Source: Anaeramoeba flamelloides
Taxonomy: Eukaryota; Metamonada; Anaeramoebidae
DNA length: 64,000 bases
NCBI GenBank assembly: GCA_027625915.1
Contig: JANTQA010000016.1
Span: 377,001 to 441,000, forward strand
Direction of reading: 5' to 3'
This document shows positions 50,107 through 61,268 of the stretch, one piece after another. Below the pieces are notes generated by a model. It was given only the letters and a program-made list of their open reading frames with translations, did no database searches and was not told where the DNA came from. Within the stretch, counting starts at the first letter, position 1, and each line of letters starts with the position of its first letter. The position numbers and the translations under genes were made by a program.

Positions 50107-50302
50107 ATCGAGTCTTTGCCGTTTGGCTTAGATCAAGTGTAGTATCTGTTCTATCTAGTTTAACCAACTAGATTGGTTCTCCGGAACCGCTCTATGGTTA
50201 AATCAATTTATGTTAATCGTCTGTTCACTTTTAGTTTGCTTGCAAATTAACGAGCTGACTGGTTTCGATGGTCTTGCACTTAACTACCATAAGAAGCCTG
50301 GT
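50107..50302 (+). ncRNA. U2: U2 spliceosomal snRNA
   Basis: The sequence starts ATCGAGTCTTTGCCGTTTGG and continues GCTTAGATCAAGTGTAGTAT, the near-invariant 5' part of U2. It includes the branch-site pairing word GTAGTA at 50139-50144. Stem IIa is ATCTAGTT-TAACC-AACTAGAT (50153-50173), stem IIb GGTTC-TCCG-GAACC, an Sm-like site AATTTATG follows, and stem III is TTTGC-TT-GCAAA. Stem IV can be drawn as GGTTTC..TGGT with loop CTTGCACTTAACT and ACCA..GAAGCC; the loop carries a TTGCAC word like those bound by U2B''. The 3' end is inferred from closure of stem IV and is good to a few bases. A T run follows directly. U2 base-pairs with intron branch points during splicing in the nucleus. Confidence 0.95.
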
Positions 50303-50914
50303 AATTTTTTTTTTTTTTTTTTTTTATTCATCTAAAAGAAGAGAGAAAAAATTGTTCACTAAAATTAAAAAGAAAAACTCAAGTTTGAAACACCATCAAA
50401 AACAGATATTTTTTCTTCTAATTGAGAGCGGAATTTTACTGAATGGATCAATTTATTGTTTATGATTTTGTTTGCAAATATTGTGTATTGGTATATTTTT
50501 ATTCAAAAACGGAGTGATAAGTTTGTGTGATTCATTTTCTGAGAATTCATTATCTTGTTAATATTTGAATAAGAAAACGGAATAAATTTTCACATCATTT
50601 TCCTTTTCCGATTTCCAACAGAGAAATCAAAAGAAATAAATAGTACAGTGGTGTAAATAACCCGTGTTGACAACCTTTAACCCATTACTAAAATTTAACT
50701 CGTGTTTTTTTTTCAGACCTGGGTATTGGAAGACCAGAAATCACTTATAGATTCTTGGTTCAGATCCAAATTGACTTTAGAGGTTAGATCTTTGATTAAT
50801 CAAAATAGTTAAATAATATTAAATGTTTTTGTTTCAAAAATTTCATCAGATATTTACAAAATTTGTGGGATTAAATGATTTTTTTTAAAAATTCAAAAAA
50901 TGATTTTATGCTTA

Positions 50915-51511
50915 CCGTTGTGGAAAAAAAGTGAAACAATGTTTTTAATTGGGAACATTACTGAAAATTCAAAGTAAGATCACTTAAAAAAAGAATAAAT
51001 AAATAAATAAAGACAAAATGAAGTATTCCCCACAATAACAGTTTTTTTAATACAGTCAGTTTCACTTTTAAGGCACAAACTTTCAACGAAATTTAAGGCA
51101 CAATAAAAATCTCAAATTAAGGCACAAAATTCAAATTCTAGTAAAAATAAATTGTAAAAAAAAAATTTCCAAATTTTGTGCCTTAATTTGAGATTTTTTT
51201 GTGCCTTAAATTTCGTTGAAAGTTTGTGCCTTAAAAGTGAAACTGACTGTACTATCTTTTAGTATGAGTTTTTCTTTGATTGATCAATTATTAAAAATTT
51301 GTTGAAAAAATTGACTATTTTTTAGATCTCCAAAACAACACTAACAATTTCCTTAAATCAGTAGATTTAAATTGTATTTGTTGGGTTGATTGAAAATAAT
51401 ATAATGGGTTATTATTTGAAGTTAATAGGTTTCTTCTTTTTATTGATTTTACTTTCCGTTTTCAGTAATGTTCCCAATTAAAAACCTTGTTTCACTTTTT
51501 TTCCACAACAG
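50915..51511. mobile_element. Family B MITE, interrupted by family C (middle of the nest)
   Basis: Ends CCGTTGTGGAAAAAAAGTGA and, reversed, CTGTTGTGGAAAAAAAGTGA form a ~50 bp TIR that includes TTTTTAATTGGGAACATTAC. TTA occurs on both sides (50912-50914, 51512-51514). Without the inner element it is about 398 bp, close to the 408 bp copy at 52323-52730. A three-base TTA-type duplication would fit the PIF/Harbinger group. Confidence 0.8.
51053..51249. mobile_element. Family C MITE, 197 bp near-perfect palindrome (core of the nest)
   Basis: Ends CAGTCAGTTTCACTTTTAAG and the exact reverse at the right, with arms of about 80 bp (key words GGCACAAACTTTCAACGAAA and TCTCAAATTAAGGCACAAAA). TA stands on both sides (51051-51052, 51250-51251). 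Long-armed CAGT-ended elements at TA are typical of Tc1/mariner-derived MITEs. The arms are almost identical, so this is the youngest layer. Confidence 0.88.
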
Positions 51512-52322
51512 TTATTTTTTTGCAAAAAAATTACATTTTAATCTTCCCATATCTTCATAATTCTTTTTTAAATTTATTTAAAGTAAACCTATTTCTTGTT
51601 TATATACTATTGTCGTCCCATTGATTTGTTTCTTTTATTTCTAGAGTCAGCCAATATTTTTTGCATGAGTTAAATTGTAATAATGGGTTAAAATAAAAAA
51701 CACGGGTTAGTTACACCACTTTAATTCTTTCATCTCTATTTATTTGTTTTGTGTTTTTTACTAACTGTTCACTCTATTTTGGGTGAACTAAGGATTCTCA
51801 ATGACAGATTATGAAAGATTGAAAAAAGAATATCTCCATTAAAGATCACCAATTTTAATTTCAACAGATCTAGTCCAAGAAAGGAATTTTTCAAACACAA
51901 TTGTTAATAAAATAAATAACAGACCTTCCAGAATTTTTTTTTAATTGTCAAAACTGAATGTGTCTTTGTTGTGTTAAAGATCTAACTATTTTTTTTTTTT
52001 TGTTAAAGTTTTTCTTTTTCTTTTCTATACTTTTAAAGATTGAATTTTGTTCCAGCTTTAAGGCATTGGAATATCCAACATTTTTCAAATTCTGATCGTC
52101 AAGATTGAAAGAAAAATTGTTTCAAAAAGTTTGAATGAAAAAAACATAACCTTTGGAAGGAATTTGAGATCAAGTTACTGAGAAAACATTGGTGTGTATT
52201 AAAAATCAATTTCTAGTCTGATGTTATCAGTATCTAAAATAACCCACTTTATTTTATCACTTGCTTATAAAAAAATATTCCTTTCTTCTTTCAAGATACA
52301 GAATTTTACCTTCAGTAACTAG

Positions 52323-52730
52323 CCATTGTGGAAAAAAAGTTCAACACTTTTTTTGATTGGGAACCTTAAGAGAACCTGAAAATGAAAAGTAAGATCAATT
52401 AAAAAAAGAATAAATAAATAAATAAAGACAAAAAGAAGTATTCGACAGAATAATAGTTTTTTTAAATATACATTTTGGTGTGTATGGGTTTTTCTTTGAT
52501 AGATCTATTTTTAAAAATTTGTTGAAAAAATTTTTACTTTACAAAAACCACTATGAAGATTTTGGTAATCAAGGAGATTTAAATTGTATTTGTTGGTTTA
52601 ATTGAAAATAATATAATGGATTATTATTTGAAGTTAATTGGTTTCTTCTTTTTATTGACTTTACTTTTCATTCTCAGGTTCAATTAATGTTGCCAATGAA
52701 AAACCATGTTTCACTTTTTTTCCACAACGG
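52323..52730. mobile_element. Family B MITE, 408 bp, second copy
   Basis: Left CCATTGTGGAAAAAAAGTTC and right CACTTTTTTTCCACAACGG are inverted. GATTGGGAACCTTAAGAGAA, AAAAAGAATAAATAAATAAA and TAATGGATTATTATTTGAAG match the copy at 50915-51511. No inner insertion is present. Confidence 0.78.
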
Positions 52731-53368
52731 TAATTTCTATTAAATTTTTGTCAATAACTTAGATTTGAAAACCTGTTTATTTTCAACATTAGACATGTTT
52801 CGAGATAAGGTTTCCTTATTTAGAAATTGGTTTAAAAAAAATAATAATAATAAAGACTATCCCCTTAAACATTTTTTACCCTTTTTTTTCTTCTTATATT
52901 CATAAAAATATAATCTGGAAACAATAATAACAACAACATCATAAACACCTTCAATAAAAATTAATTGTTTTTGATTTCTGGTTTTTATTTTTTCATTTTT
53001 TCTGTCTGTAAAAAAAAAAAGAAAATCAATTTTTTTATTTATCTCGTTTTTAATGTTTCAACTTTATAGCCTTTTTTTATAAATTCCTTTTCAATCATAA
53101 ATTAGATGAGTAAAGTTTTTATAATTTCTAACTATTTTTTGAACACTGATTTTTTTAATTTAAAAATAAAATTGTTAACTCTATATTAATTTAATTTTTT
53201 ATTAAAAAATATTTTGTGATTTATGATTTTTTTTTTTTTTATTGAAAAAAGACAATTCAACTGTAAACATGTCTTCTCTATCCTTAGAGTTTTTTGAGAA
53301 AAATCGATTTTCATTAAAAATCAATTTAAAATAATTCAATCTTTATTTATTTATCATTGAATTGGTTA

Positions 53369-53378
53369 CCCCCCCCCC
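53369..53378. repeat. C run of ten
   Basis: Ten consecutive C bases in strongly A+T-rich sequence, following TTGGTTA. A G run of twelve lies 813 bp further on. Confidence 0.85.
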
Positions 53379-53837
53379 AAGTATATTTTTTTCCCCAAAG
53401 TATATTTAACAAAAAATACCACATTAATCAATTTTGCTAAAATTGTAATAAAAATAAATTTTATTATCCTTTTAAGAGATTAATACGTTTCATTTATTTA
53501 TTCTTTATATAGTAAAATATTATTTTATCAAGATTTCTATAGGAAAAAAAATTTTTTTTTCTTTATGTTTATCAATAAAAATTCCAAATTATTCCCAGTT
53601 TCACATCATTTTTTCATTTGTTTTTTCTAATATTTTTTGATCAGGGTAAATAAAAAAAACCGAGTATTTTTATGAAAAAAAAAATTCTTTATATTTTACA
53701 AGAGTCAAGTTTGTTGGAATTTATACTTTTCCGTGCTCTTTATTTTCAATTATTTTGGTTTTTTTTTTTTTTTTTTTTTTTTTTATTTAATTTTCTAAAA
53801 TGGGGTGTTTTATTTTTACAATTAGAACTCTTAAAAA

Positions 53838-53846
<9 letters not shown>

Positions 53847-53891
<45 letters not shown>
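53847..53891. repeat. (AT)n microsatellite
   Basis: About 22 AT units follow an A run; the longest of several in the window (others near 11142, 14577, 24171, 37001, 45827, 63518). Confidence 0.9.
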
Positions 53892-53894
<3 letters not shown>

Positions 53895-53969
53895 TTGTAA
53901 ATAATAACTGTAGTTATTTGAATTAATTTAAGAAAATAAGTAATTTGTTTTTTTTTTTTTTTTTGATAG

Positions 53970-54605
53970 AATGTTACTCATAGCACCCAGATTGAAAAAT
54001 ATCTTACTAATTTTCTAAAAAACTGATCACTATTTGTGTGTTATTTTTAGTTTAGGTTGTGGGGATCTTTAAGGTAAAAAAAAATCAATACAAATATTCC
54101 GAGAAAGTGCGTAATGTTATTTCATTTTTTTATTTGATTTTCTTCTAAAAAAATAATCACAATAAATTTGATGTGATTCAAGTTTGAACTGGGGGGGGGG
54201 GGCTCAAACAAAAGAATTGTGTCTAGTATTTTTGGTTGAAATCTAATAGTGTAAGTTTTTTATGAGATGCTATGTATTTTTGAAACTGGGATCTAACTCT
54301 ATACAAAGAAACAAAAGGGAAAAAAAGTAAAAAGTATCAATTTAGTATTTTTCGGACACTTTGAAGATTCTACTATGTAGAGTATTCATTTCTTAATAGT
54401 GTACAGGTTATAGAAAATAGTGTTGTTAAATGCCAATTAACTTTATTTGTAACAAATCTTTGTTAATTTTTTTTAGAGATAAATCGGTTAATCCAACTCC
54501 CCAATGATCTCTACCCCCATTCCTATTTCATTTTCATATATAAATGCCCATAAATAAACCAATGTCTAACTAATAGTGTGTTGGGTGCTATTGTGGATGA
54601 ATTGT
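53970..54605. repeat. Possible TIR element with a G run inside
   Basis: CTCATAGCACCCAG at 53978-53991 and GTTGGGTGCTATTGTGG at about 54580-54596 are inverted relatives. The stretch between includes GGGATCTTTAAGGTAAAAAA and the twelve-base G run at 54191-54202. There is only one copy in the window, so the call is tentative. Confidence 0.35.
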
Positions 54606-55106
54606 TGCCACAATTCCACAAAAATTGTCTCTATTTTTTAAAAATAATAATTTTTTTTTGCATCTCAAAAAATTTTAATTTTCTTTTTTTCTATTTTAAA
54701 ATTTTTTAAAACAGTTATTATGTTAACAAAGGGGTTGGAGGTGTACGTTTATTTTGTATAAAATAAATATGAATATGAGATATTTAGAAAAAAAATGAGG
54801 GTGTAAAAAATACGATTACTGTACTAAATAATATGATAACATAAATTATGTTATTTGGGGTTACGGAAGATATAAATTTATAAGACTCAAATAAGAAAAA
54901 AACTTATCAAAAATTTTGGATAAAAAACTCTATAAAAGGGTTTTTCTCGGAAAATATGCCCAGAAGACCTTTAATTTTTGAGTAATAAAAATTATGAAAT
55001 TTGTTGTTCTTATTGAGAATTTTTCATCAAAGCTCTAATTTCTAGAAAAAAATATGTTAATAAAGAAAAAACTATAACTAAAAAAATGAAAACAAAAAAT
55101 AATTAA

Positions 55107-56464
55107 GGGAGTAGCCACGGTAAAGTAAAATTTTTCATTTTTTTGCAATTCTGAAGAGGATCAGTAAATAACATTTTTTACTTTGGTTGTATCTCATTGA
55201 TTTTTATTATTTAAAGTACTTCATTGATTAGATTTTTTAAATTTTTTTTGAAAGTCTCAAAGAAATTCCCACAATAGAATGTTGAGTTGAATTGTTTAAA
55301 ATAGTGTTTTGAATGTTGAATAACTTATCTTTTATCCTTCTCTCGACATTCTATTGTGGCATTTAATTTTTTCATTTTCTATTTTTTCATCATTTTTGAG
55401 ATTTTTTTAATCCTGACAACATAAAGCAATTAGAAATATTTTTTTATTAGTGGCATTTGGGATTAATGGATTTTGTTTAAAAAGAACAACAACATTACAA
55501 TTGAGAGAATCATAAAAGGAAACTTAAATGGGACTAAATAGCTAGAAGATTCCAAAAAAAGAATAATTAAGTCAAATAATTACTTGTTAGGATTTTAAAT
55601 CGTTGGGTTTGGTGGAATTGGAGAAGTGAATATGATTATATGTTATCAAAGTTTAAACCACAAAATAGCCATATGTTTTATTCAAAGAATCTGAAATTAT
55701 CTTCTCCCAGAAAAAAAAACTAAACCCCATTCCAAAAATTTGGACATATCAGAAAATCAAAAATAGGGAAACAAAAACTCAATTTATTATATTTTTCCAA
55801 ACGTAATATAAAACCATATTTAAGTAACATAGTATTAATGGTTTTTTAAGTGATCATTTTCATCCAAATATAAGAAAACAATATAAAATAAAAAATCAAA
55901 ACAAGTGTGTCCAAAATAAGGAAACGAGCTGAAATGAAAGAGTCTATTTGTGGATTTGATGAAATTACACCAACAATGGTTGATCGATCAAATGTTAAGA
56001 TACCGTGGACCGGTTGTATGTAGATTTTTCAATTTAACAAACTCAACTGTAACCATTGTTCAACCATCTGATTAAAAAATTTTCAGATCTAACAAAACAG
56101 ATTAAGTAACTGAAAAAAAGAAAATGAAAACAAAAACAAAAAAGATAAAAAATGAAATAGTTTGTTGAATTAAAATTAATTTTCAATTGGATGTAAATCA
56201 TGTTATTGTTATTTTTCCAACTGTTTAAACTGTGTCCAAATTAATGGAATTAAGTTTATGTTAATAAAAAAGAAAAAAAAATTCAAAATTATTTTATCAA
56301 TATAATCTCTTTTTTTTTATTGTTGAACATTACTAAAAAAAAAAATATCAAATAATTTTTTTAAAAAAATTTTTAGAGAATCTACGATCACATACCACTA
56401 AAATAAAATGTTCTTATCTCATCTCTCTCAAATTTTTATCATGTCTTATGGTGTAGGTACTCCC
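55107..56464. mobile_element. Family A TTAA-flanked element, 1358 bp, copy 1, with family J inside
   Basis: Left GGGAGTAGCCACGGTAAAG and right GTGTAGGTACTCCC are inverted over about 14 bp and both are flanked by TTAA (55103-55106, 56465-56468), the target used by piggyBac-type elements. The usual piggyBac ends begin CCC rather than GGG, so the assignment is open. A 91 bp hairpin (CCACAATAGAATGTTGAG with its inverse, 55269-55359) and a family J element are inside. No transposase frame remains. Confidence 0.78.
55721..56258 (+). mobile_element. Family J MITE, 538 bp, copy 4, inside a family A element
   Basis: Left TAAACCCCATTCCAAAAATT and right TTAATGGAATTAAGTTTA are inverted. Inside, TTGATCGATCAAATGTTAAG and AAAGATAAAAAATGAAATAG agree with copies 1 and 5. 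Confidence 0.82.
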
Positions 56465-57864
56465 TTAAAATACTAAAAAAAAGATAAAGTTTTGGGGTCT
56501 ATAAAGCACCATTAACCGGATCCTCTATTGTCTTTTTTTTTTAATTTCGAAGAATTGGGTGAAATAAACAATTTTTCTCCATTCTTTTGAATTCTAAAAA
56601 AACTAATATCAGCCCAATGCCAATTAATGCTAAATTACAACAAATGTCAAAAAAATTTTATTTTCATTTTACCTTTTTCAAAGTTTTTACACTGAACTTT
56701 GAACAAAGATTTCATTGGTTTCAATGCAAATAAAGTTTGGAAAATCAGTTGATCTTTGAAAATTACTTTGTAATGGGATGTTTAGGATATTCGGTTATCA
56801 AAATTTAGTAAAAAGGAAATCGAAATAAAAAGTATTTTACTTTTTTTTTGAATTTATTGGTATTTATCACCAAATATTAATTTTTTTAATAATATGACCC
56901 TACGACCCAAAAAAAAATAAAAATGGAAAACTGATCAAATACTTAGCATTAATACAATTAAAAAAAATAAATGAAAAAATTAAAATAAATAAAGTTACAA
57001 TTTAACTTTTTCTTGAAATCATTTTTTGCCAAAATCATTGAATTAACACTTGAAATTATGTATATTTTTATATACGCTATCTTGTTTTAACTCATTTACT
57101 AAAACAAATTCTAAATTCTGGGGAATTTTCTTTTCATAAAATGCACTAATTTGGTCTTCAAATGTGTTTTTAGTTTTAAATGGTAGAATTAAAAAAAGTT
57201 AAACTAAAAGGATAAACTCTCTGGAAAGGCATTCTAATTTAATATATTAACTTATTCTTTGATTTCAAACCTTTCTCAGCCCCAATTTTTCAAAAAAAAA
57301 AAAATAAAAAAGTGCACACTAATTTCAAAAAATATTTTAGATATTCAAAAGTTGAGAGTGTTTCAATTCTAAAAAAAATTATCCCAGTTGTTTATTGAAT
57401 TAAGTTATAAACTTGTATTTCGAAAAATATTAAACAGAAAAAAATAGTACTTAATTTTATTAAGGACATATTCTAAACTCGTGATTTTAAACATTGGATT
57501 TTTCTATTTTTGTTTTTAATTTTGTAATACAAAATATATTATTATTTCATTATGTTAATAATCTTTCCCCTTCTCTCTATTTTTATTATTTTTTGGATTT
57601 TTTAGCCAATTCCCGATTTAAGTCAATTTAGATCATTGCAGATTTTCAATATTTTTTTGTAAAGGTGACCAACCAACTAAACATCAATTATTTATGAAAA
57701 TTAAAATTCCAAGAACAAATATGAAATTGGTGTATTAAGAGGTACATATAGTTGCTAGTAACTATATGAAGTAAATCTAATAAATCAAAATATTTAATTC
57801 TATGAACACCATTTAGAAAATAACAAGGGTGTTCGTTTTGATCCCCAATTGAAGATCTTAAGTA

Positions 57865-58100
57865 AAGTCCAATAGAAATCAAAATGATTTATCTTGGATA
57901 TTTTTAACATTTACAATGACTTTAGATTAGTGTATTTTTACCAAATAACAATTTATCTTTTAATAATATAAAAAAAAATATATAAATAAATTACCTCGCA
58001 AAATAAAATTGAAAAAAAAAAAATAGTAAAAAATCAAATTAAAAAAATAATTTCAATTATGATAATTTCCAAAATAAATTTTTCTTACAATATCCATTCA
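57865..58100 (+). repeat. Family H dispersed repeat, copy 2
   Basis: CCAATAGAAATCAAAATGATTT, TTTTTACCAAATAACAATTT, AATTTCAATTATGAT and AAATTTTTCTTACAATATC parallel 44985-45210. Confidence 0.5.
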
Positions 58101-58404
58101 AATCTTTTAAATGGGGTAATATCCCATTCAATATAAATCTCTCATTTTTATTGGAAAATATTTTAGATATTTGGCCTTTTCTTTGATACAATTGTAACAA
58201 GTTTAGATTAAATGTGTTTTTTTTTATTAAACTTTATTTCACATTCTTTCTAAATTTTAGATGATTTTTTATATTTAATAAATTTTGGTATTCTATTTGT
58301 GAATGGGGAGGGTTTCATATTTCTCCACAGTGGAGCAATAATAAAAAAAAAATTATGGAATTCATAAAATACAGAAGAAATTTTTACAATTATTAAAATC
58401 GTAA

Positions 58405-59765
58405 GGGGGTATCCACGGTAAAGAAAATTTTTTCACTTTTTTGCACTTGTGAAGAGGATCAGAAAATAGCATTTTTTACTTTGGTTGTAACTCATTGATT
58501 TTGTTTATTTAAAGTGCTTCATTCATTAGATTTTTTAAATTTTTTTTCAAAGTCTCAAAGAAATTCCCACAATAGAATGTTGAGTTGAATTGTTTAAAAT
58601 GGTGTTTTGAATGCTGAATCACTTATCTTTTATCCTTATCTCAACATTCTATTGTGGCATTTATTTTTTCCATTTTTTATTTTTTCATCATTTTTGAATT
58701 TTTTAAATCAGGACAACAAAAACAATTAGAAAGATTTTTTTATCAGTGACATTTAGGATTAATGGGGATAGTTTAAAAAGAACAACAGCATTGCAATCGA
58801 GAGAATCACAAAAGAAAATGGGAATGGGGCTTAAATAGCTAGTAGGTTTCCAAAAAATATAATATTTAAGTCTAGACATTACTGGTTAGGATTATAAATT
58901 TTTGGATTTGGTGGAATTGGGGAAGTGAATATTATTATATGTTATCAAATTTTAAACCACAAAATAACTATAAGTTTTATTCTAAATATCTAAAAATTAT
59001 CTTCTCACAAAAAAAAAAACTGAAATTCATTCCAAAAATTTGGACACATCAGAAAATCAAAAATAGGAAAACAAAAACTCACTTTATTATATTTTCTAAA
59101 TGTAATATAAAATCAAATTTAAGTAGATAGTATCAATGCTTTTATAACTAATCATTTTCATCCAAACAAAATGAAAAAAATATAAAACAAAAAAATCAAA
59201 ACCAGTGTGTCCAAAATAATGAAACAATCTGAACAAAAAATGCATTGGTAAATTTGCTAAAATTTCACACCAACAATTGTTGATCGATCAAATGATAAGA
59301 TATGATATACCAATTGTATGTGATTTTTCAATTTAACAAACTCAATAGTAACATTCTATCAACCATCGAAAAAAAAATCCCATGATCTAAGAAACATATT
59401 TCGTAACTCGAAAAAGGGAAATGAAAACCAAAACAAAAAAGATAAAAAATGAAATAGTTCGTTAAATCAAATAATTTCCAAATTGAATTTAAAGTATGGT
59501 ATTGCTATTCTTTTGACTGTTTAAACTGTGTCCAAATTTTTGGAATTAAGTTTATTTTAATAAAAATAAAAAAAAAAAAAATCAAAACTATTTTATCAAT
59601 ATAATCTCTTTTTTTTTCTTGTTTAACCTTACGAAAAAAAAAAATATCAAATCATTTTTTTAAAATAATTTTTAGAGAATCTACGATCACACCCCCCAAA
59701 AATAAAATACTCTTATCTCATCTCTCTCAAATTTTTTTATCATGTCTTATGGTGTAGCTACTCCC
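58405..59765. mobile_element. Family A TTAA-flanked element, 1361 bp, copy 2, with family J inside
   Basis: It aligns from end to end with copy 1 in the same orientation. The left flank reads GTAA, a one-base change from TTAA, and the right flank is TTAA (59766-59769). The inner hairpin (58567-58657) is a perfect 18 bp inverted pair here. Different sequence outside the TTAA sites argues for two insertions rather than one block duplication. Confidence 0.78.
59021..59554 (+). mobile_element. Family J MITE, 534 bp, copy 5, inside a family A element
   Basis: It has the same position and orientation within family A as copy 4. The left end TGAAATTCATTCCAAAAATT has mutated outer bases; the right end is TTTTTGGAATTAAGTTTA. 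Confidence 0.82.
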
Positions 59766-60395
59766 TTAAGCAATGGACGTCGACCATAGAGAAGTCTAAA
59801 ATTAAAATATGTTGTTATTGAAGTGTAAATCACATTAATGCACAATGGTTCAAATGTCTCTCAAAAATTCGGTTAGTAAAATAGTACTATTTGTTGATCT
59901 CATCAATTAAAAATGATCCTGTTTTAGTAAAAAAAACTCAGAATTTCAGAAAAAGATATGCCTTTTCTCCAAAAATAAAAAAGATGAGTCATCAACCCAA
60001 ATACACCAGACTGCAGAATCTTGGTGTTTTTGGTATTCGAAAGAGTTACAATCATCTCTGAAATAAGAAACACACAAATACTCGGAAAAATCAATTCTTT
60101 TTCCCCACAGTGGGCCTGTATAATAATAATATTTTTCTTTGAGATATTGGAAATACGAGAAACATTCGAAAAATATTTTAATTTTTCCATGAAGAACAAA
60201 AATATTAAAAAAAAAAATAAGATCAGAAAGTTTTATTTCTTATATTAGTAGGAGAATAAAGAGTGATCAGAAAGATAACTTTTTGTTTCAAGTATTAGCG
60301 AAAAATACTTTTTCAAAATTATTATTTTTTTTTTTTTGTTAAGTATTAAAAAAATTACTCTCTTGAACGAACAAAAAATATTTAAGATGGTTAAT

Positions 60396-61268
60396 TTATT
60401 TTGGTATACCTGCAGTAGCACCAGAATCGATACCACAGTTATTTTCACCACGAACAATTCTGAAGAAACCTTCTTCACCCCATGATGGACCCCAAGAATT
60501 TTGAACTCTCCAGTATTTGGTACCGTTGTCTTCACCCCATCCAACAATTGTGATAGCGTGACCACCTAATTCTTCACCGGTTGTGTGTTTGTAAACACCA
60601 CCTTTATAGCTCATGAAATCTTGATAGACTGTCATGGTTCCACAAACTGGACCGTCGTCATAGATAGCTTTTTGGATGGCTGATTCAGATTCGAATCCGC
60701 TACATGAGAAGAATTTGTCTTTGTAGAGTTTCCATGTTTTATCTTTAGTACCAGTACATTTGCTTTTACAGCTTCCAGAGTCTCCACCGCCAGATGTGTA
60801 TGGATAACAGTCGTTAGTTACGATACCATGGAGTTCGACGTAGTCACAAGCTAATCTTGGTTGACCACCGTTACATCCCATGTTACCTTCAATATCACAG
60901 GAAACTAAGTCTTGTGGTGAAAGTTTCATTTGTGTGTTATGAATTTTACAGTATCTTGTGGAGGTTGAAGTGGCAGTTCCAAAAGCCCAGCATGAACCAC
61001 ATTTAGCTTGATCCATTACACCGGCATTACATGTTGTATATTTTTCATAAAAGTCATAAGCGGATGGAACAGAAACAGCTTGTAAGGTTTCTTGTACTTC
61101 TGTTTTGGTGATCATTGGATTTAACATTCCTCTGATTTCGTCTTCAGACCATGAATCAAATTTGGATGGTCCTGCAACCCAAAGGTTTTGTTTGGTGTTG
61201 ACTTCGTCAATAATTGCTTGGTTAGCAAATACTGCACTAACAAGTAAAAGAATTAAAGCCCAATACAT
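60396..61268 (-). CDS. Cathepsin B-like cysteine protease (C1A), secreted or lysosomal
   Basis: One exon, 290 residues, ATG at 61268 and TAA stop. Residues 1-15 (MYWALILLLVSAVFA) are a signal peptide. The propeptide about 16-66 has the cathepsin B-type motif NLWVAGPSKF. The mature enzyme has the oxyanion Gln87, nucleophile Cys93 (DQAKCGSCWAF), catalytic His237 (GGHAITIVGWG) and Asn257 (NSWGPSWGEEGFF). The GCNGG block (131-135) and many Cys residues fit the fold. The stretch after YPYTSGG is short and lacks the His-His pair of the occluding loop that gives animal cathepsin B its dipeptidyl carboxypeptidase action, so it is predicted to be an endopeptidase, as in several protists. It probably acts in food vacuoles or lysosomes on ingested protein. 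Confidence 0.95.
   Translation of the reverse strand: MYWALILLLVSAVFANQAIIDEVNTKQNLWVAGPSKFDSWSEDEIRGMLNPMITKTEVQETLQAVSVPSAYDFYEKYTTCNAGVMDQAKCGSCWAFGTATSTSTRYCKIHNTQMKLSPQDLVSCDIEGNMGCNGGQPRLACDYVELHGIVTNDCYPYTSGGGDSGSCKSKCTGTKDKTWKLYKDKFFSCSGFESESAIQKAIYDDGPVCGTMTVYQDFMSYKGGVYKHTTGEELGGHAITIVGWGEDNGTKYWRVQNSWGPSWGEEGFFRIVRGENNCGIDSGATAGIPK

Larger units (their letters stand above)
50646..51721. mobile_element. Family D MITE, interrupted by family B (outer shell of a nest)
   Basis: Left end CAGTGGTGTAAATAACCCGT and right end ACGGGTTAGTTACACCACTT are inverted repeats flanked by TA on both sides (50644-50645, 51722-51723), as in Tc1/mariner-type elements. Removing the inner element leaves about 476 bp, matching the 478 bp uninterrupted copy at 40098-40575. 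Confidence 0.82.
50303..60395. other. 10.1 kb gene-free region rich in DNA transposon remnants
   Basis: Between U2 and the cathepsin gene I recognise no protein gene. Listed separately are the three-deep MITE nest (50646-51721), a second family B element (52323-52730), an (AT)n run, a possible TIR element (53970-54605), two TTAA-flanked elements with family J inside (55107-56464, 58405-59765) and a family H repeat. From 59770 to 60395 the sequence is more complex and includes the 3' flank of the cathepsin gene; I find no known RNA in it. Confidence 0.65.

Noticed and set aside
53672-53893. 73-codon frame ending in Tyr-Ile repeats
   Set aside because: It is the translation of T runs and the (AT)n microsatellite.
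55103-59769. A single ~4.7 kb segmental duplication explaining the two family A copies
   Set aside because: Similarity stops at the TTAA sites and the sequence between and outside the copies does not match.
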